DNA of 64,000 bases, from NCBI RefSeq assembly GCF_965237655.1, contig NZ_CBDEGB010000001.1:1302001-1366000 (forward strand), in the 5' to 3' direction. This DNA comes from Poriferisodalis sp965237655 (GTDB lineage: Bacteria; Actinomycetota; Acidimicrobiia; Acidimicrobiales; Poriferisodalaceae). Below the pieces are notes generated by a model, which saw only the letters and a program-made list of their open reading frames with translations, did no database searches and had not been told where the DNA came from. The position numbers and the translations under genes are program-made. Below are positions 23,021 through 31,760 of this stretch, piece by piece. Position 1 is the first letter of the stretch; each line of letters starts with the position of its first letter.

Positions 23021-26000
23021 ATGGCGCAGATTGATGACGGACAAACCGATGCGTTGTCTCGCCTCGACGCGCTGGCGGCGACCACGCGCGTCGGCGACGA
23101 CCGCCTCGAAGCCGTGCGCAGGGCCGCTCAACGGTGGCAAAACGAGCTTCTTGACACGACCGGACGCAATCGGCTGCGCCGCTACCGCGATCTGAAGACC
23201 GGCACGCTCGATCTCACGCCTGGAGCAGATGCCGGCGCGAGCGCACAGGCGCTCGACCGGCTGCTAGCCGGCCGAAAGGTGCGTCTGAGTGACCTCTACT
23301 CCACGGTGGCGTCTGCTGCCATGGCGGCGCCTCTCGATGATGCCCGGCGACGAGTATCCGCGATCCACAAGACGGCGCTGACGAACCTTGAAGAGAAGGG
23401 CATCGACACCTGCTTTGCAGCGATCGGCCTCGCGAGTTGGAGGGTCGAGCAGGGCACGGAACCCAATGCGCCGGTCATCCTCGTGCCGTTGCACACCGTG
23501 CCCACCGGGGCTGCCACCCGCGATTTCGACGTCTCTGTCGCCGGCGATGCGCACCTGAATCCAGTGCTTGCACGCATAGTGCGCAGCGAACACGGCATCG
23601 AGATAGACGACATCGAGGCAGATGTTGCCGAGGATCCTCCCACGTCGCTCGAAGCGTTCGACGAATTCTTGGACCAGCTGACGGGTGCATGGAGCGAGCT
23701 GCCGGAGTTCGCGATCACGTCGCGGGTCGTAGCCGGAAACTTCTCGTACTCGACGATGCCGCTCGTCCAGGACCTCGATCAAGGCGCCGAGGCGTTCGCA
23801 CAGAATGACCTCGTTGCGGCCATCGCGGGAGTCGAACCGGCCCGGGCTGCACTCACTTCTCGAACATGCGATCCGAGCCCCAGCCAGCCCGACCGCGATC
23901 CACCGGAGTCGGAGTTCCTCATCCTCGATGCCGACTCGAGCCAGAACTTGGCCATCAACCGAGTTCTCGGGGGCGAGTCCGTGGTCATTCAGGGTCCGCC
24001 TGGAACTGGCAAGTCGCAGACCATCTCGAACTTGATCGGCACCCTGGTCGCTCACGGCAAGCGAGTGCTGTTCGTGGCGGAAAAGCGAGCAGCTATCGAA
24101 GCTGTCACAAAGCGGCTGGACTTGGTCGGTCTCGACAATCTCGTGATGGACCTGCATGGAGGTGTCACATCGCGCCGGGAGTTTGCACGCCATCTGTCAG
24201 ATTCGCTCGATCACGTCGCAACGATTCCGGCCCAAGACCACACCGAGTTGCACGGTCGACTGAAGAACCGCCGGGACGAACTTCTCGCCGACAAGGCCGC
24301 CGTGCACGACCAACGCGAACCGTGGAAGCTCAGCGTGTTCGAAATGCGCCAGCGACTGCTTGGCGTTCCTGTCGAGGCGCGTACCTCGTCGCGGTTGTCG
24401 TCCGATTCGGCGTGCAGCATCGATCGCGAGAGCTTCGAGCAACTCAGCCGCAACATCACCGAGTGGATCGACCTTGGCGGACACGATCTGCCGACTTCAC
24501 ACCCGGAATGGTCAAGAAGCACTATCGAAACGGCTCAAGAGGCCCAAGCTGCCTTTGAGCTAGTTCGGGGCCTTGCCGTTGATCAGCTGCCTGCAGCTCG
24601 CAGCGCGATCGCGGCCTGTCTCGACGAGATCGGTGCTGCACTTCCGGACACGTATGCACGATGGCGCGATGCGTTGGATTCGCTCGCCGACATCAGGCAG
24701 ATGCTTGAGCGCTTCAGCGATGATCTGTACGCCTTGGACAACTCGGGGTTGCGCAGTTCGCTGGCGTCGGCACGCAAGTCGGCGATGGCCCGCGCCGGCG
24801 CACGGCTGTTCTCCGGCGCCTATCGACAAGCGTGCAAGTCGGTGGTGGCAACGCTGAGCGAGTCTGGGGATCTTTCGCCCGCAGACGCGCTCGACACGTT
24901 GGATCGAGCAGGGAAGCAGCTCTCAGCGTGGTCGGAGCTGTCGGCCGAGGGTCTGCCTCGAGTCCCCCAGGGGCTCGACGACGCAACCGACAGGGTCACG
25001 GCTGCGGCGGAGAGCCTCGCAGCGCTGCAGAAGCACGGGGTTCTGACCGAGAGCGACACAACGGCGGAACCGGTGGCGGCGCTAGCGGCAACGCTCAATC
25101 GCTTGGCATCGAGTTCCGATGTCGCCCAGAAGCTGCCCCGGATACGTGAGCTTGAGTCCGGCTTTCGCACCGCCGAGGTGATGTCGCTTCTTGAGCAAGC
25201 CGGCCACTCATACCCGGCTCCCATGGCTGCTCACGTCGTCGAGCACGCCTGGCTGTTCCGGGTGTTGGAAGACCTGAGCTTCACCGACGCGCGCCTTTCC
25301 GGATTCGACAGTGATCGCGCAACACGGGTCCGCGACGAGTATGCGCAGTTCGACCGGCAGCACCTCGACGTTGCGCCGATGCGACTGCGTCGCCGCCTTG
25401 CCCAAAGTGTGATCTCCGCCATGGATGCACACCCTGAAGAAGCAACGTTGATCCGTACCGAAGCCGGCAAGAAGCGCCGTCACTTGAGCATTCGCCAACT
25501 GCTCGCACGCGCCCCCCATGTGCTGACGGCGCTGCGACCTTGCTGGACCATGTCTCCAGTGCTCACCGCCGAGATGATTCCATCCGACGCGAACATCTTT
25601 GATGTCGTCGTGTTTGACGAGGCCTCCCAGATTCCTCCCGCCGAAGCCATCGGCAGCCTCGCCCGCGCACCACAAGCTGTGATCGCCGGCGACAGTCGTC
25701 AGCTTCCCCCAACAGCCTTCTTCGGCCGGGAGAGCGCGAACGACGATGAAGCCGATGACGAGGCGCCGATTGCGACGGACGACATCGAATCGTTGCTCGA
25801 AGTTGCTGACATCTTCTTGCGCGACACGATGCTGACGTGGCACTACCGCAGCCGCGACGATCGGCTCATCGCCTTCTCGAACGAGCACATCTACGGCGGG
25901 TCGTTGACAGCGTTTCCCGGGTCCTCCACGGATTGCCCGCTGACCCACCATCTGGTTCCGTTCCGGCCGCTTGCCGAGGTCAATGGCACTCGGTCGAATC

Positions 26001-27217
26001 CCGATGAAGCACTGCTTGTCGCTGAGCGCGTGCTCGACCACGCTCGCACCTTGCCCGATGAGACGCTCGGTGTCATCGCGTTCGGCCAGGCACACGCAGA
26101 CGCCATCGAGAATGCGCTCATGCGCGAGTTGCGGGACCTCAATGAACCCGCGCTCGACGAGTTCTTCTCTGAAGCCAACGACGAACGCTTCTTCGTGAAG
26201 AACATCGAGCGCGTCCAGGGCGACGAGCGCGACGCCATCATTCTGAGCGTCGGGTATCACAAGGACGCGAACGGCCGGCTGCCGTACCGCTTCGGGCCGC
26301 TGAATCAAGAGGGCGGTGAGCGTCGGCTCAATGTGGCTGTGACCCGGGCTCGATCGCGTGTCGATGTCGTGTCGTCATTCGGCCATCACGACATGGATCC
26401 GGGTCGTTCGTCCGCGAAAGGCGTCGAACTCCTGCGGCAGTACCTGCAGTACGCGGCCACCGAAGCACGCGTACTCGGCACAAGCGCTCATGATGTGCCG
26501 CTCAATCCCTTCGAACTCTCGGTCAAGGAAGGTCTTGAGCGCCGTGGGATCCCGATCACGCCTCAATACGGGGTCTCGGGTTATCGAATCGACTTCGCGT
26601 GCGCACACCCCGACAAGCCCGGCCAAATGGTGCTGGCCATCGAAGCGGACGGTGCCACGTACCACTCCACACCGACAGCTCGTGACGCTGATCGGCTGCG
26701 CCAACAGGTGCTCGAAGGCAAGGGATGGCGAGTTCACCGCATCTGGTCGACCGCGTGGTTCAACAACCGTGAAGCGGAACTCGACAAGGCTGAGGCTGCC
26801 TGGCGCGAGGCCGTTCGTGCCGCCGACGGGTTCACAGATCCCGCGACCAGCGCGAGCAGCGTGACCGGGAGGCAGAGTCGCACGGGGGTGGGGGTGACTG
26901 GGCTCTCGCCCACAGCCGATGGGCCCGAAATGCAGTCAGTCCAACGGGCCCCTCGGCCGGCAGTCCCTCGTCGTGGATCGCTTGGCTACGACGGCATCAC
27001 CGACTATCGACACGATCAGCTCGTGGCGCTTGCACGCTGGATCGAGTCGGACACGTTGCTGCGTACCGAGAGCGACATGATCGCCGCCATGATGGACGAA
27101 CTGGGGTTCCGGCGAGGCGGCAGCCGGATCGTCGCCGCTCTTGAGATGGCGATCCGTGAAACCCGGCCGCGACGCCGAGTTGTCCGGCGATCCAGAACGG
27201 ATCATCGCCGCTCTTGA
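23021..27217 (+). CDS. DUF4011 superfamily 1 helicase with C-terminal Vsr/MTES-type nuclease domain (probable defence protein)
   Basis: About 1,398 residues. The N-terminal DUF4011-like part ('RWQNELLDTTGRNRLRRYRD') is followed by an SF1 helicase core: P-loop 'IQGPPGTGKSQTISNLI' near residue 325, 'VVFDEASQIPPAEAIGSL' near 865, 'LTWHYRSRDDRLIAFSN', and 'RLNVAVTRARSRVDVVSSF'. A Vsr-like nuclease domain ('YRIDFACAHP', 'VLAIEADGATYHSTPTARD', 'GWRVHRIWSTAWF') lies around 1185-1250, and a DUF3320-like C-terminal helix region ends it. Helicase-DUF4011-Vsr single genes are known antiphage candidates. ATG 23021 is chosen because the open frame upstream is transposase remnant. The last codons are altered by a 40-bp duplication. 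Confidence 0.8.
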   Translation: MAQIDDGQTDALSRLDALAATTRVGDDRLEAVRRAAQRWQNELLDTTGRNRLRRYRDLKTGTLDLTPGADAGASAQALDRLLAGRKVRLSDLYSTVASAAMAAPLDDARRRVSAIHKTALTNLEEKGIDTCFAAIGLASWRVEQGTEPNAPVILVPLHTVPTGAATRDFDVSVAGDAHLNPVLARIVRSEHGIEIDDIEADVAEDPPTSLEAFDEFLDQLTGAWSELPEFAITSRVVAGNFSYSTMPLVQDLDQGAEAFAQNDLVAAIAGVEPARAALTSRTCDPSPSQPDRDPPESEFLILDADSSQNLAINRVLGGESVVIQGPPGTGKSQTISNLIGTLVAHGKRVLFVAEKRAAIEAVTKRLDLVGLDNLVMDLHGGVTSRREFARHLSDSLDHVATIPAQDHTELHGRLKNRRDELLADKAAVHDQREPWKLSVFEMRQRLLGVPVEARTSSRLSSDSACSIDRESFEQLSRNITEWIDLGGHDLPTSHPEWSRSTIETAQEAQAAFELVRGLAVDQLPAARSAIAACLDEIGAALPDTYARWRDALDSLADIRQMLERFSDDLYALDNSGLRSSLASARKSAMARAGARLFSGAYRQACKSVVATLSESGDLSPADALDTLDRAGKQLSAWSELSAEGLPRVPQGLDDATDRVTAAAESLAALQKHGVLTESDTTAEPVAALAATLNRLASSSDVAQKLPRIRELESGFRTAEVMSLLEQAGHSYPAPMAAHVVEHAWLFRVLEDLSFTDARLSGFDSDRATRVRDEYAQFDRQHLDVAPMRLRRRLAQSVISAMDAHPEEATLIRTEAGKKRRHLSIRQLLARAPHVLTALRPCWTMSPVLTAEMIPSDANIFDVVVFDEASQIPPAEAIGSLARAPQAVIAGDSRQLPPTAFFGRESANDDEADDEAPIATDDIESLLEVADIFLRDTMLTWHYRSRDDRLIAFSNEHIYGGSLTAFPGSSTDCPLTHHLVPFRPLAEVNGTRSNPDEALLVAERVLDHARTLPDETLGVIAFGQAHADAIENALMRELRDLNEPALDEFFSEANDERFFVKNIERVQGDERDAIILSVGYHKDANGRLPYRFGPLNQEGGERRLNVAVTRARSRVDVVSSFGHHDMDPGRSSAKGVELLRQYLQYAATEARVLGTSAHDVPLNPFELSVKEGLERRGIPITPQYGVSGYRIDFACAHPDKPGQMVLAIEADGATYHSTPTARDADRLRQQVLEGKGWRVHRIWSTAWFNNREAELDKAEAAWREAVRAADGFTDPATSASSVTGRQSRTGVGVTGLSPTADGPEMQSVQRAPRPAVPRRGSLGYDGITDYRHDQLVALARWIESDTLLRTESDMIAAMMDELGFRRGGSRIVAALEMAIRETRPRRRVVRRSRTDHRRS

Positions 27218-27239
27218 GATGGCGATCCGTGAAGCCCGG
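27127..27239 (+). repeat. Imperfect 40-bp tandem duplication at the helicase 3' end
   Basis: 27127-27166 and 27200-27239 match at 38 of 40 positions. The first copy is read as 'IVAALEMAIRETRP'. The second is out of frame for the present protein but would give 'IIAALEMAIREARS' and a stop, which looks like the ancestral end. The duplication has therefore replaced the protein's last residues. Confidence 0.8.
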
Positions 27240-27313
27240 AGCTGAGGCCCAAGTTCCGCAGCCGCAGACAGGGTCCGGTTGGCAGGTACCGGTGGCGCGC
27301 GAGACTCCCCCGC

Positions 27314-27511
27314 ATGGCAAACGATCGCAGCTATCAAGGGCTTCCCCTGCACGAAGCTGTGAGACGTATTGCGCGCCACCACGTACACCGTGACGTGCGA
27401 CATATCAACGATGAGGAATCGCACATCTTGCTGGACGCAGCTGACTGGTTGGCACGGAACGGCTGTGGCGAACAAGTCGGGGGGCCGCAGTTGTTCGACG
27501 GCACCAACTAA
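27314..27511 (+). CDS. Small hypothetical protein
   Basis: 65 residues from ATG 27314: 'PLHEAVRRIARHHVHRDVRH' and 'DEESHILLDAADWLARNG'. Composition is plausible for a small soluble helical protein, and it lies between two plus-strand defence-like genes. There is no clear ribosome-binding site and no family match. Confidence 0.35.
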   Translation: MANDRSYQGLPLHEAVRRIARHHVHRDVRHINDEESHILLDAADWLARNGCGEQVGGPQLFDGTN

Positions 27512-27636
27512 TCCAAGATCGTTCGTCTCAGACCCGCTGCGCGCTCGTTCGGCTCCCAGAGATGACGAAGGGTTCCGTTGCTTGACAGACTCTCGGGTCG
27601 AGGGGTCTTGGAGCCAAGTGACGACGGGGGTGCATT

Positions 27637-28797
27637 GTGGATCGGCGCTGGTTAGTTGTCGATTGCGAGACGACGGGGTTCGGGAGGCACGATCGGATCG
27701 TCGAGATCGCCGCGGTTGAGATGGATGTGGACACCGGCGCTGTGGTCGATGAGTTCGACACGTTGGTGAATCCGGAGCGTGATGTAGGGCCGACCAACGT
27801 GCATGGCATTACCGCTTCAATGGTGGAGGCTGCGCCCACATTCGCCGAGATCGCTGCTGCGTTAGCGCGCCGTATGCATGGCAGCACCTTGGTGGCTCAC
27901 AATCTGTCGTTTGATTCCCGAATGCTCAGTCAGGAGTTCGGGCGGATCAACACGACTTTCGCTGCGGGGTCGGGCTACTGCACTCTTAGAGCCACCTCGG
28001 AGAAGCTTGGCGTGGCATGTCGACGCCATGACATCGAGGCCTCCGAGCAACATCAAGCCTTGGCTGACGCGCGCGCCACTGCACAACTGCTCACCCGGGT
28101 CTACGAGGCCGAGGAAGCAGACAGGAGTAACCCAGGATTGGTCCCATGCCGCATCGGCTATATCGATGGGAGCGGGACACCCCGTACGCAGCGGCGCGCG
28201 GGCACTGGCACGATTCCTAGCGAGATGGTGCGCACCATCGGCAGAGCCCACTACCCCTACTCCGATGAGGCGATGTTGGCGTATCTGGACATGCTCGACT
28301 GGGTGCTCGACGATCACGTGATCACTGCGGATGAGCGCCGTGAGCTGACTGAGCTAGCGCAGGACCTTGGAATTGGTCCAGCGCAGGCGCGGCTGGCCCA
28401 CCAGCGATACTTCGACGCGGTCGTCGCCGCGGCGCTACGCGACCATGTCGTCACGTCCGACGAGCACCATCTGATGCAGCAGATTGCCGTCGCGCTCGAA
28501 CTGCCCGAGGCTCCGATCCCAGACGTCACGGATTTGCCGTCCGTGAACGGCATCGACGTCGGTGCACGAGTTTGCTTCACCGGGACCGCGGTAGTGGACA
28601 GCAGACACTTTGACAAGGACGAGCTGGAGCATCTGGCAACCAGGGCTGGTCTGCAACCAGTCGGGTCTGTGACCAAGAAGAACTGCGACTTGTTGGTAGC
28701 CGCCGACGCCTCCAGTCTCTCAGGCAAGGCCAAGAAGGCAAGGCAGTACCAGATCCCGATCATGGAAGTTGCTGATTTCCTGAACTGCGTCAACTGA
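27637..28797 (+). CDS. DEDDh exonuclease (DnaQ-like) with TerB-like and BRCT domains
   Basis: 386 residues from GTG 27637. The N-terminal 3'-5' exonuclease has 'VVDCETTGFGRHDRIVEIAA' (ExoI, D-x-E), 'LVAHNLSFDSRML' (ExoII) and 'HQALADARATAQLL' (ExoIII with the H and D of DEDDh). The middle, near residues 200-290, looks TerB-like ('VLDDHVITADERRELTELAQ'). The C-terminal BRCT domain has 'GARVCFTGTAVVDSRHFDKD' and 'KKNCDLLVAADASSLSGKAK'. It resembles the exonuclease-BRCT proteins related to DNA polymerase III epsilon. It is not replicative here, as it stands alone among defence-like genes and converges on the UvrD-like gene. Confidence 0.85.
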   Translation: MDRRWLVVDCETTGFGRHDRIVEIAAVEMDVDTGAVVDEFDTLVNPERDVGPTNVHGITASMVEAAPTFAEIAAALARRMHGSTLVAHNLSFDSRMLSQEFGRINTTFAAGSGYCTLRATSEKLGVACRRHDIEASEQHQALADARATAQLLTRVYEAEEADRSNPGLVPCRIGYIDGSGTPRTQRRAGTGTIPSEMVRTIGRAHYPYSDEAMLAYLDMLDWVLDDHVITADERRELTELAQDLGIGPAQARLAHQRYFDAVVAAALRDHVVTSDEHHLMQQIAVALELPEAPIPDVTDLPSVNGIDVGARVCFTGTAVVDSRHFDKDELEHLATRAGLQPVGSVTKKNCDLLVAADASSLSGKAKKARQYQIPIMEVADFLNCVN

Positions 28798-28892
28798 GCC
28801 GAATCCAATTGCTTCCCGCGGTCGGGTTAGGCCGCTCCCGAACCGGTCGAGATGGGAGCGGAGCACCGGTTGATCGAGACGATTCTCGATGT

Positions 28893-31685
28893 CTACGTCG
28901 GCTTCGCGTTGCAGATGGTGCGAACCTCGCAAGTGCGGCATTGTGTCCCGGGCAAAGGTTCGAACTCGCGGTTGCGAATCTTGTGGGCCGCCTCCTCAAC
29001 TTTGCGTTCGGCGGACGCAATCGTGACGACGTCGATCTCGATGCGTTTTCTGGTTCCGTTGAGGTCGTGTAGGTAGGCACCTCGCACGTCGAGGCCTTCT
29101 CTGCGACCGGCATCGGCATAGACCTGCAACTGGAGTTCGTACGGAGCGAGCGAACCATCGGTTGATGTCTTGTAGTCGACGATCGCGAGCGCGCTCGGGA
29201 CTCCATTATCCTCGTCCAAGATGACGTCGGCACGCCCTGACACGGTTACAGCGTCGAGGTGAAGTTCGAACGGGCGCTCGGTTTCCCACACCCGGTGCAG
29301 ATCGTCCTCATGGTTGTTGATGTAGTCCTGGATAAGCCGTTTGGCTGCGTCCTTCATTGTCCGGTGGGCGGCCTTGTTGGCCGCTGGAAGGAAGAAGTGG
29401 TTGTCGAGCATTTGCTCAACTTCGCTCTCTGTCGGTACCGCCCCGACGGTTTGCGTTTGCTCCGCAACGCGTCGTAGGAGGTGGTGCACGGCTCTTCCGT
29501 AGCCCAGCTCCGGGGCGAGCCGGGGCTGGAAGCCGACGAGAGTGCGTAGCCGGTATGCCATTCCACAGTCGAGAAATGAAGCCAGATCGCTGAAGGTGAT
29601 CGCTAGCGGGTCCTGGTCAATCGTGGAGTGAGACTCGACGTTTGGCAGGTCGATGTCACTCGGGTCGATGTGGTGGGCGCCGAGTTCCGTCCAGTAGGGG
29701 CTGGGCTGAGCGGATTGCTTGGTGACCCGAGCGTGCCGCGAGATCGATAGCCATTCACGCGCGCGCGAGATCGCAACATAGAACAGCCGGCGCTCGTCGG
29801 CATCAGAGCCTTCGTATCGGGCTGCGTCAAATAACTCGCGAGGAACGATCCAATCACGCTCCCGCCCCATTCGGCTGGGAGGGAAGCGGTTCTTGGTCAT
29901 CGAAGGGACGAACACTGCCGGCCACTCCAGGCCCTTGGCTTTGTGAATCGTGGTGATGTCGACAGCGTCGACAGCGAGGTCCGGTTCTCCGTCGAACCCT
30001 TCGTAGCGGCCTTGGGCGTAGTTGACGATGTGGATTGCGAGGTTTCTGTAATACCACTCGCCGCCCCATTCACCCCCTACTTGCTCGCCGTCGTTGTCCG
30101 CGTCCTGGCGGGAGCGGCGCCGGACACTCTCGTATTCCGCAAGTAGTGAAGTGAAGCGCGCAAGTGTGCCCAGTGCACTGAGTCGGATCGGATCATTGAG
30201 GTCCCAGTCGCGCACTTTGAGTAGGTCGAGCAGACCGTAGAAGTCACCCACAAGATCGGCGGTTCGACCCTCATCGCGTGAGTTGGTTTGCCACCTCTGT
30301 AGGTGGCGCTTCAGCCGGTTCGCGTCTGCGCTGGCTCGAAGACCGAACACCGATTCGTACTCTGCGAACAGTGACTTGAGTTCGACGGCACCGCCTGTCT
30401 TGTATGGCTCCCGCCAGTCGACGTCAGTCAGCCAGCAGTAGGTCTTGCCGAGCACCTCGGCCTCCGGCTGGTCGAAGAGCCCTGTGCGGCCACCTGGCTG
30501 GACGGGCACTTCGCTTGCGTTGAGTTCTTCGAGGAGGCGTGCATAGGCCGCTCTGGTCCGGACGAGCACGCCAATGTCCTTGTAAGGAACCCCCGCGTCA
30601 CGCAACTCGAGAACCTTTTCGGCAATCCAGCTGGCTTCCGCTTGTTCGTCCTCTGCATCCCAGACGACGACTCGCGGGGCAGACCCAGCCGAAGGCCGAT
30701 GGGACCGCATGGCCTTGGCCAGTCGGTCAGGAATCGACTTGGCGAAACGGTTGGCCGTCTTGACGATTTCGGGCCTGCTTCGCCGATTCGTCGTGATGGT
30801 GAAGCTGGTCACCGGCGCATAGCGTTCAGTGAACGTGACGATGTTCTTCACGTCCGAACCACGCCACTGGTAGATGGCCTGATCGTCGTCGCCGACCACA
30901 CAGAGTTCGGTGTTCGGACCGGTGAGCCGCTCGATGAGCGTTTCTTGAGCCGGGTTGATGTCCTGATACTCATCGACGATCAGGTGTCGAAGCTGGTCGT
31001 GGACTCTCTCAGCGACCTCGGGACGACCCAGCTGTTCCACTGCCGCGCGGATCTGCTGGCCGTACGTCAGCAGCCGGTACCGGTCGAGAGCCACGTAGTA
31101 GTCCGTGAGAACGGATCTGAAGTCCTCAGGGAGCGTGTCGACATCCAATAGCTCGTTGTCGACTACTTCGACGTTTTCGAGGAATCTTGCAACAGACCGG
31201 AAGAGCCGATTGTCAGGGTCAAACTGGCGAAGCCCTAGCCGATTCGCTTCCCGGCATGCAAAGGCCGTGAGCTGATTCTCGTCGAGGACGTCGAAGTTCT
31301 CGTACTCGGGGACGTGCGATTGGAGCAACCTAAAGCAATAGGCATGAATGGTGCCGACAGAGAGGCCGTTGAGCCGGTCGATGGATGCGGGCCCCATCCG
31401 GTCGACGACCCGAAGTTCGATGCGCTCCTTGAGTTCACCGGCAGCTCGCTCCGTGAACGTGAAGGCGACGATGCCATCAGGCCGGACACCATCCGTCAGG
31501 AGGTCTGCTACCCGTTGGGAGACCACCTCTGTCTTGCCAGAGCCAGCAGACGCAATGATCTGCAGGTGCGTACCTCGGTGCTTGACGGCCTTGAGAGCTT
31601 CACCGCTCAACCGTGGTGCCACAACCATTGCGTACCAACCTCTCGCATATCGCTCGGGTCGACGAGAACCGACAGACTGGCGCAT
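28893..31685 (-). CDS. UvrD/PcrA-like helicase fused to a RecB-type PD-(D/E)XK nuclease
   Basis: 930 residues. Helicase motifs: 'LQIIASAGSGKTEVVSQRVA' (I), 'IVAFTFTERAAGELKERI' (Ia), 'LIVDEYQDINPAQE' (II), 'VVGDDDQAIYQWRGS' (III), 'TTIHKAKGLEWPAVFVP' (V), 'RRLFYVAISRAREWL' (VI). The C-terminal nuclease has 'VSGRADVILDEDNG', 'LAIVDYKTSTDG' and 'ELQLQVYADAGR'. A terminal Cys group 'CRTCEVRTIC' plus an earlier Cys may hold an Fe-S cluster as in AddB/RecB-family nucleases. The domain plan fits an ATP-dependent helicase-nuclease for end processing or phage DNA degradation. The ATG at 31685 lies 76 bases from the IS1380 end, so its promoter region may have been changed by that insertion. Confidence 0.85.
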   Translation of the reverse strand: MRQSVGSRRPERYARGWYAMVVAPRLSGEALKAVKHRGTHLQIIASAGSGKTEVVSQRVADLLTDGVRPDGIVAFTFTERAAGELKERIELRVVDRMGPASIDRLNGLSVGTIHAYCFRLLQSHVPEYENFDVLDENQLTAFACREANRLGLRQFDPDNRLFRSVARFLENVEVVDNELLDVDTLPEDFRSVLTDYYVALDRYRLLTYGQQIRAAVEQLGRPEVAERVHDQLRHLIVDEYQDINPAQETLIERLTGPNTELCVVGDDDQAIYQWRGSDVKNIVTFTERYAPVTSFTITTNRRSRPEIVKTANRFAKSIPDRLAKAMRSHRPSAGSAPRVVVWDAEDEQAEASWIAEKVLELRDAGVPYKDIGVLVRTRAAYARLLEELNASEVPVQPGGRTGLFDQPEAEVLGKTYCWLTDVDWREPYKTGGAVELKSLFAEYESVFGLRASADANRLKRHLQRWQTNSRDEGRTADLVGDFYGLLDLLKVRDWDLNDPIRLSALGTLARFTSLLAEYESVRRRSRQDADNDGEQVGGEWGGEWYYRNLAIHIVNYAQGRYEGFDGEPDLAVDAVDITTIHKAKGLEWPAVFVPSMTKNRFPPSRMGRERDWIVPRELFDAARYEGSDADERRLFYVAISRAREWLSISRHARVTKQSAQPSPYWTELGAHHIDPSDIDLPNVESHSTIDQDPLAITFSDLASFLDCGMAYRLRTLVGFQPRLAPELGYGRAVHHLLRRVAEQTQTVGAVPTESEVEQMLDNHFFLPAANKAAHRTMKDAAKRLIQDYINNHEDDLHRVWETERPFELHLDAVTVSGRADVILDEDNGVPSALAIVDYKTSTDGSLAPYELQLQVYADAGRREGLDVRGAYLHDLNGTRKRIEIDVVTIASAERKVEEAAHKIRNREFEPLPGTQCRTCEVRTICNAKPT

Positions 31686-31760
31686 TCTGGCCGACAGCTG
31701 GTATTCACGCGACCGGCCTGAGATGTCGTGGTTCGATACATCTCAACGTCACCGGCTCGC

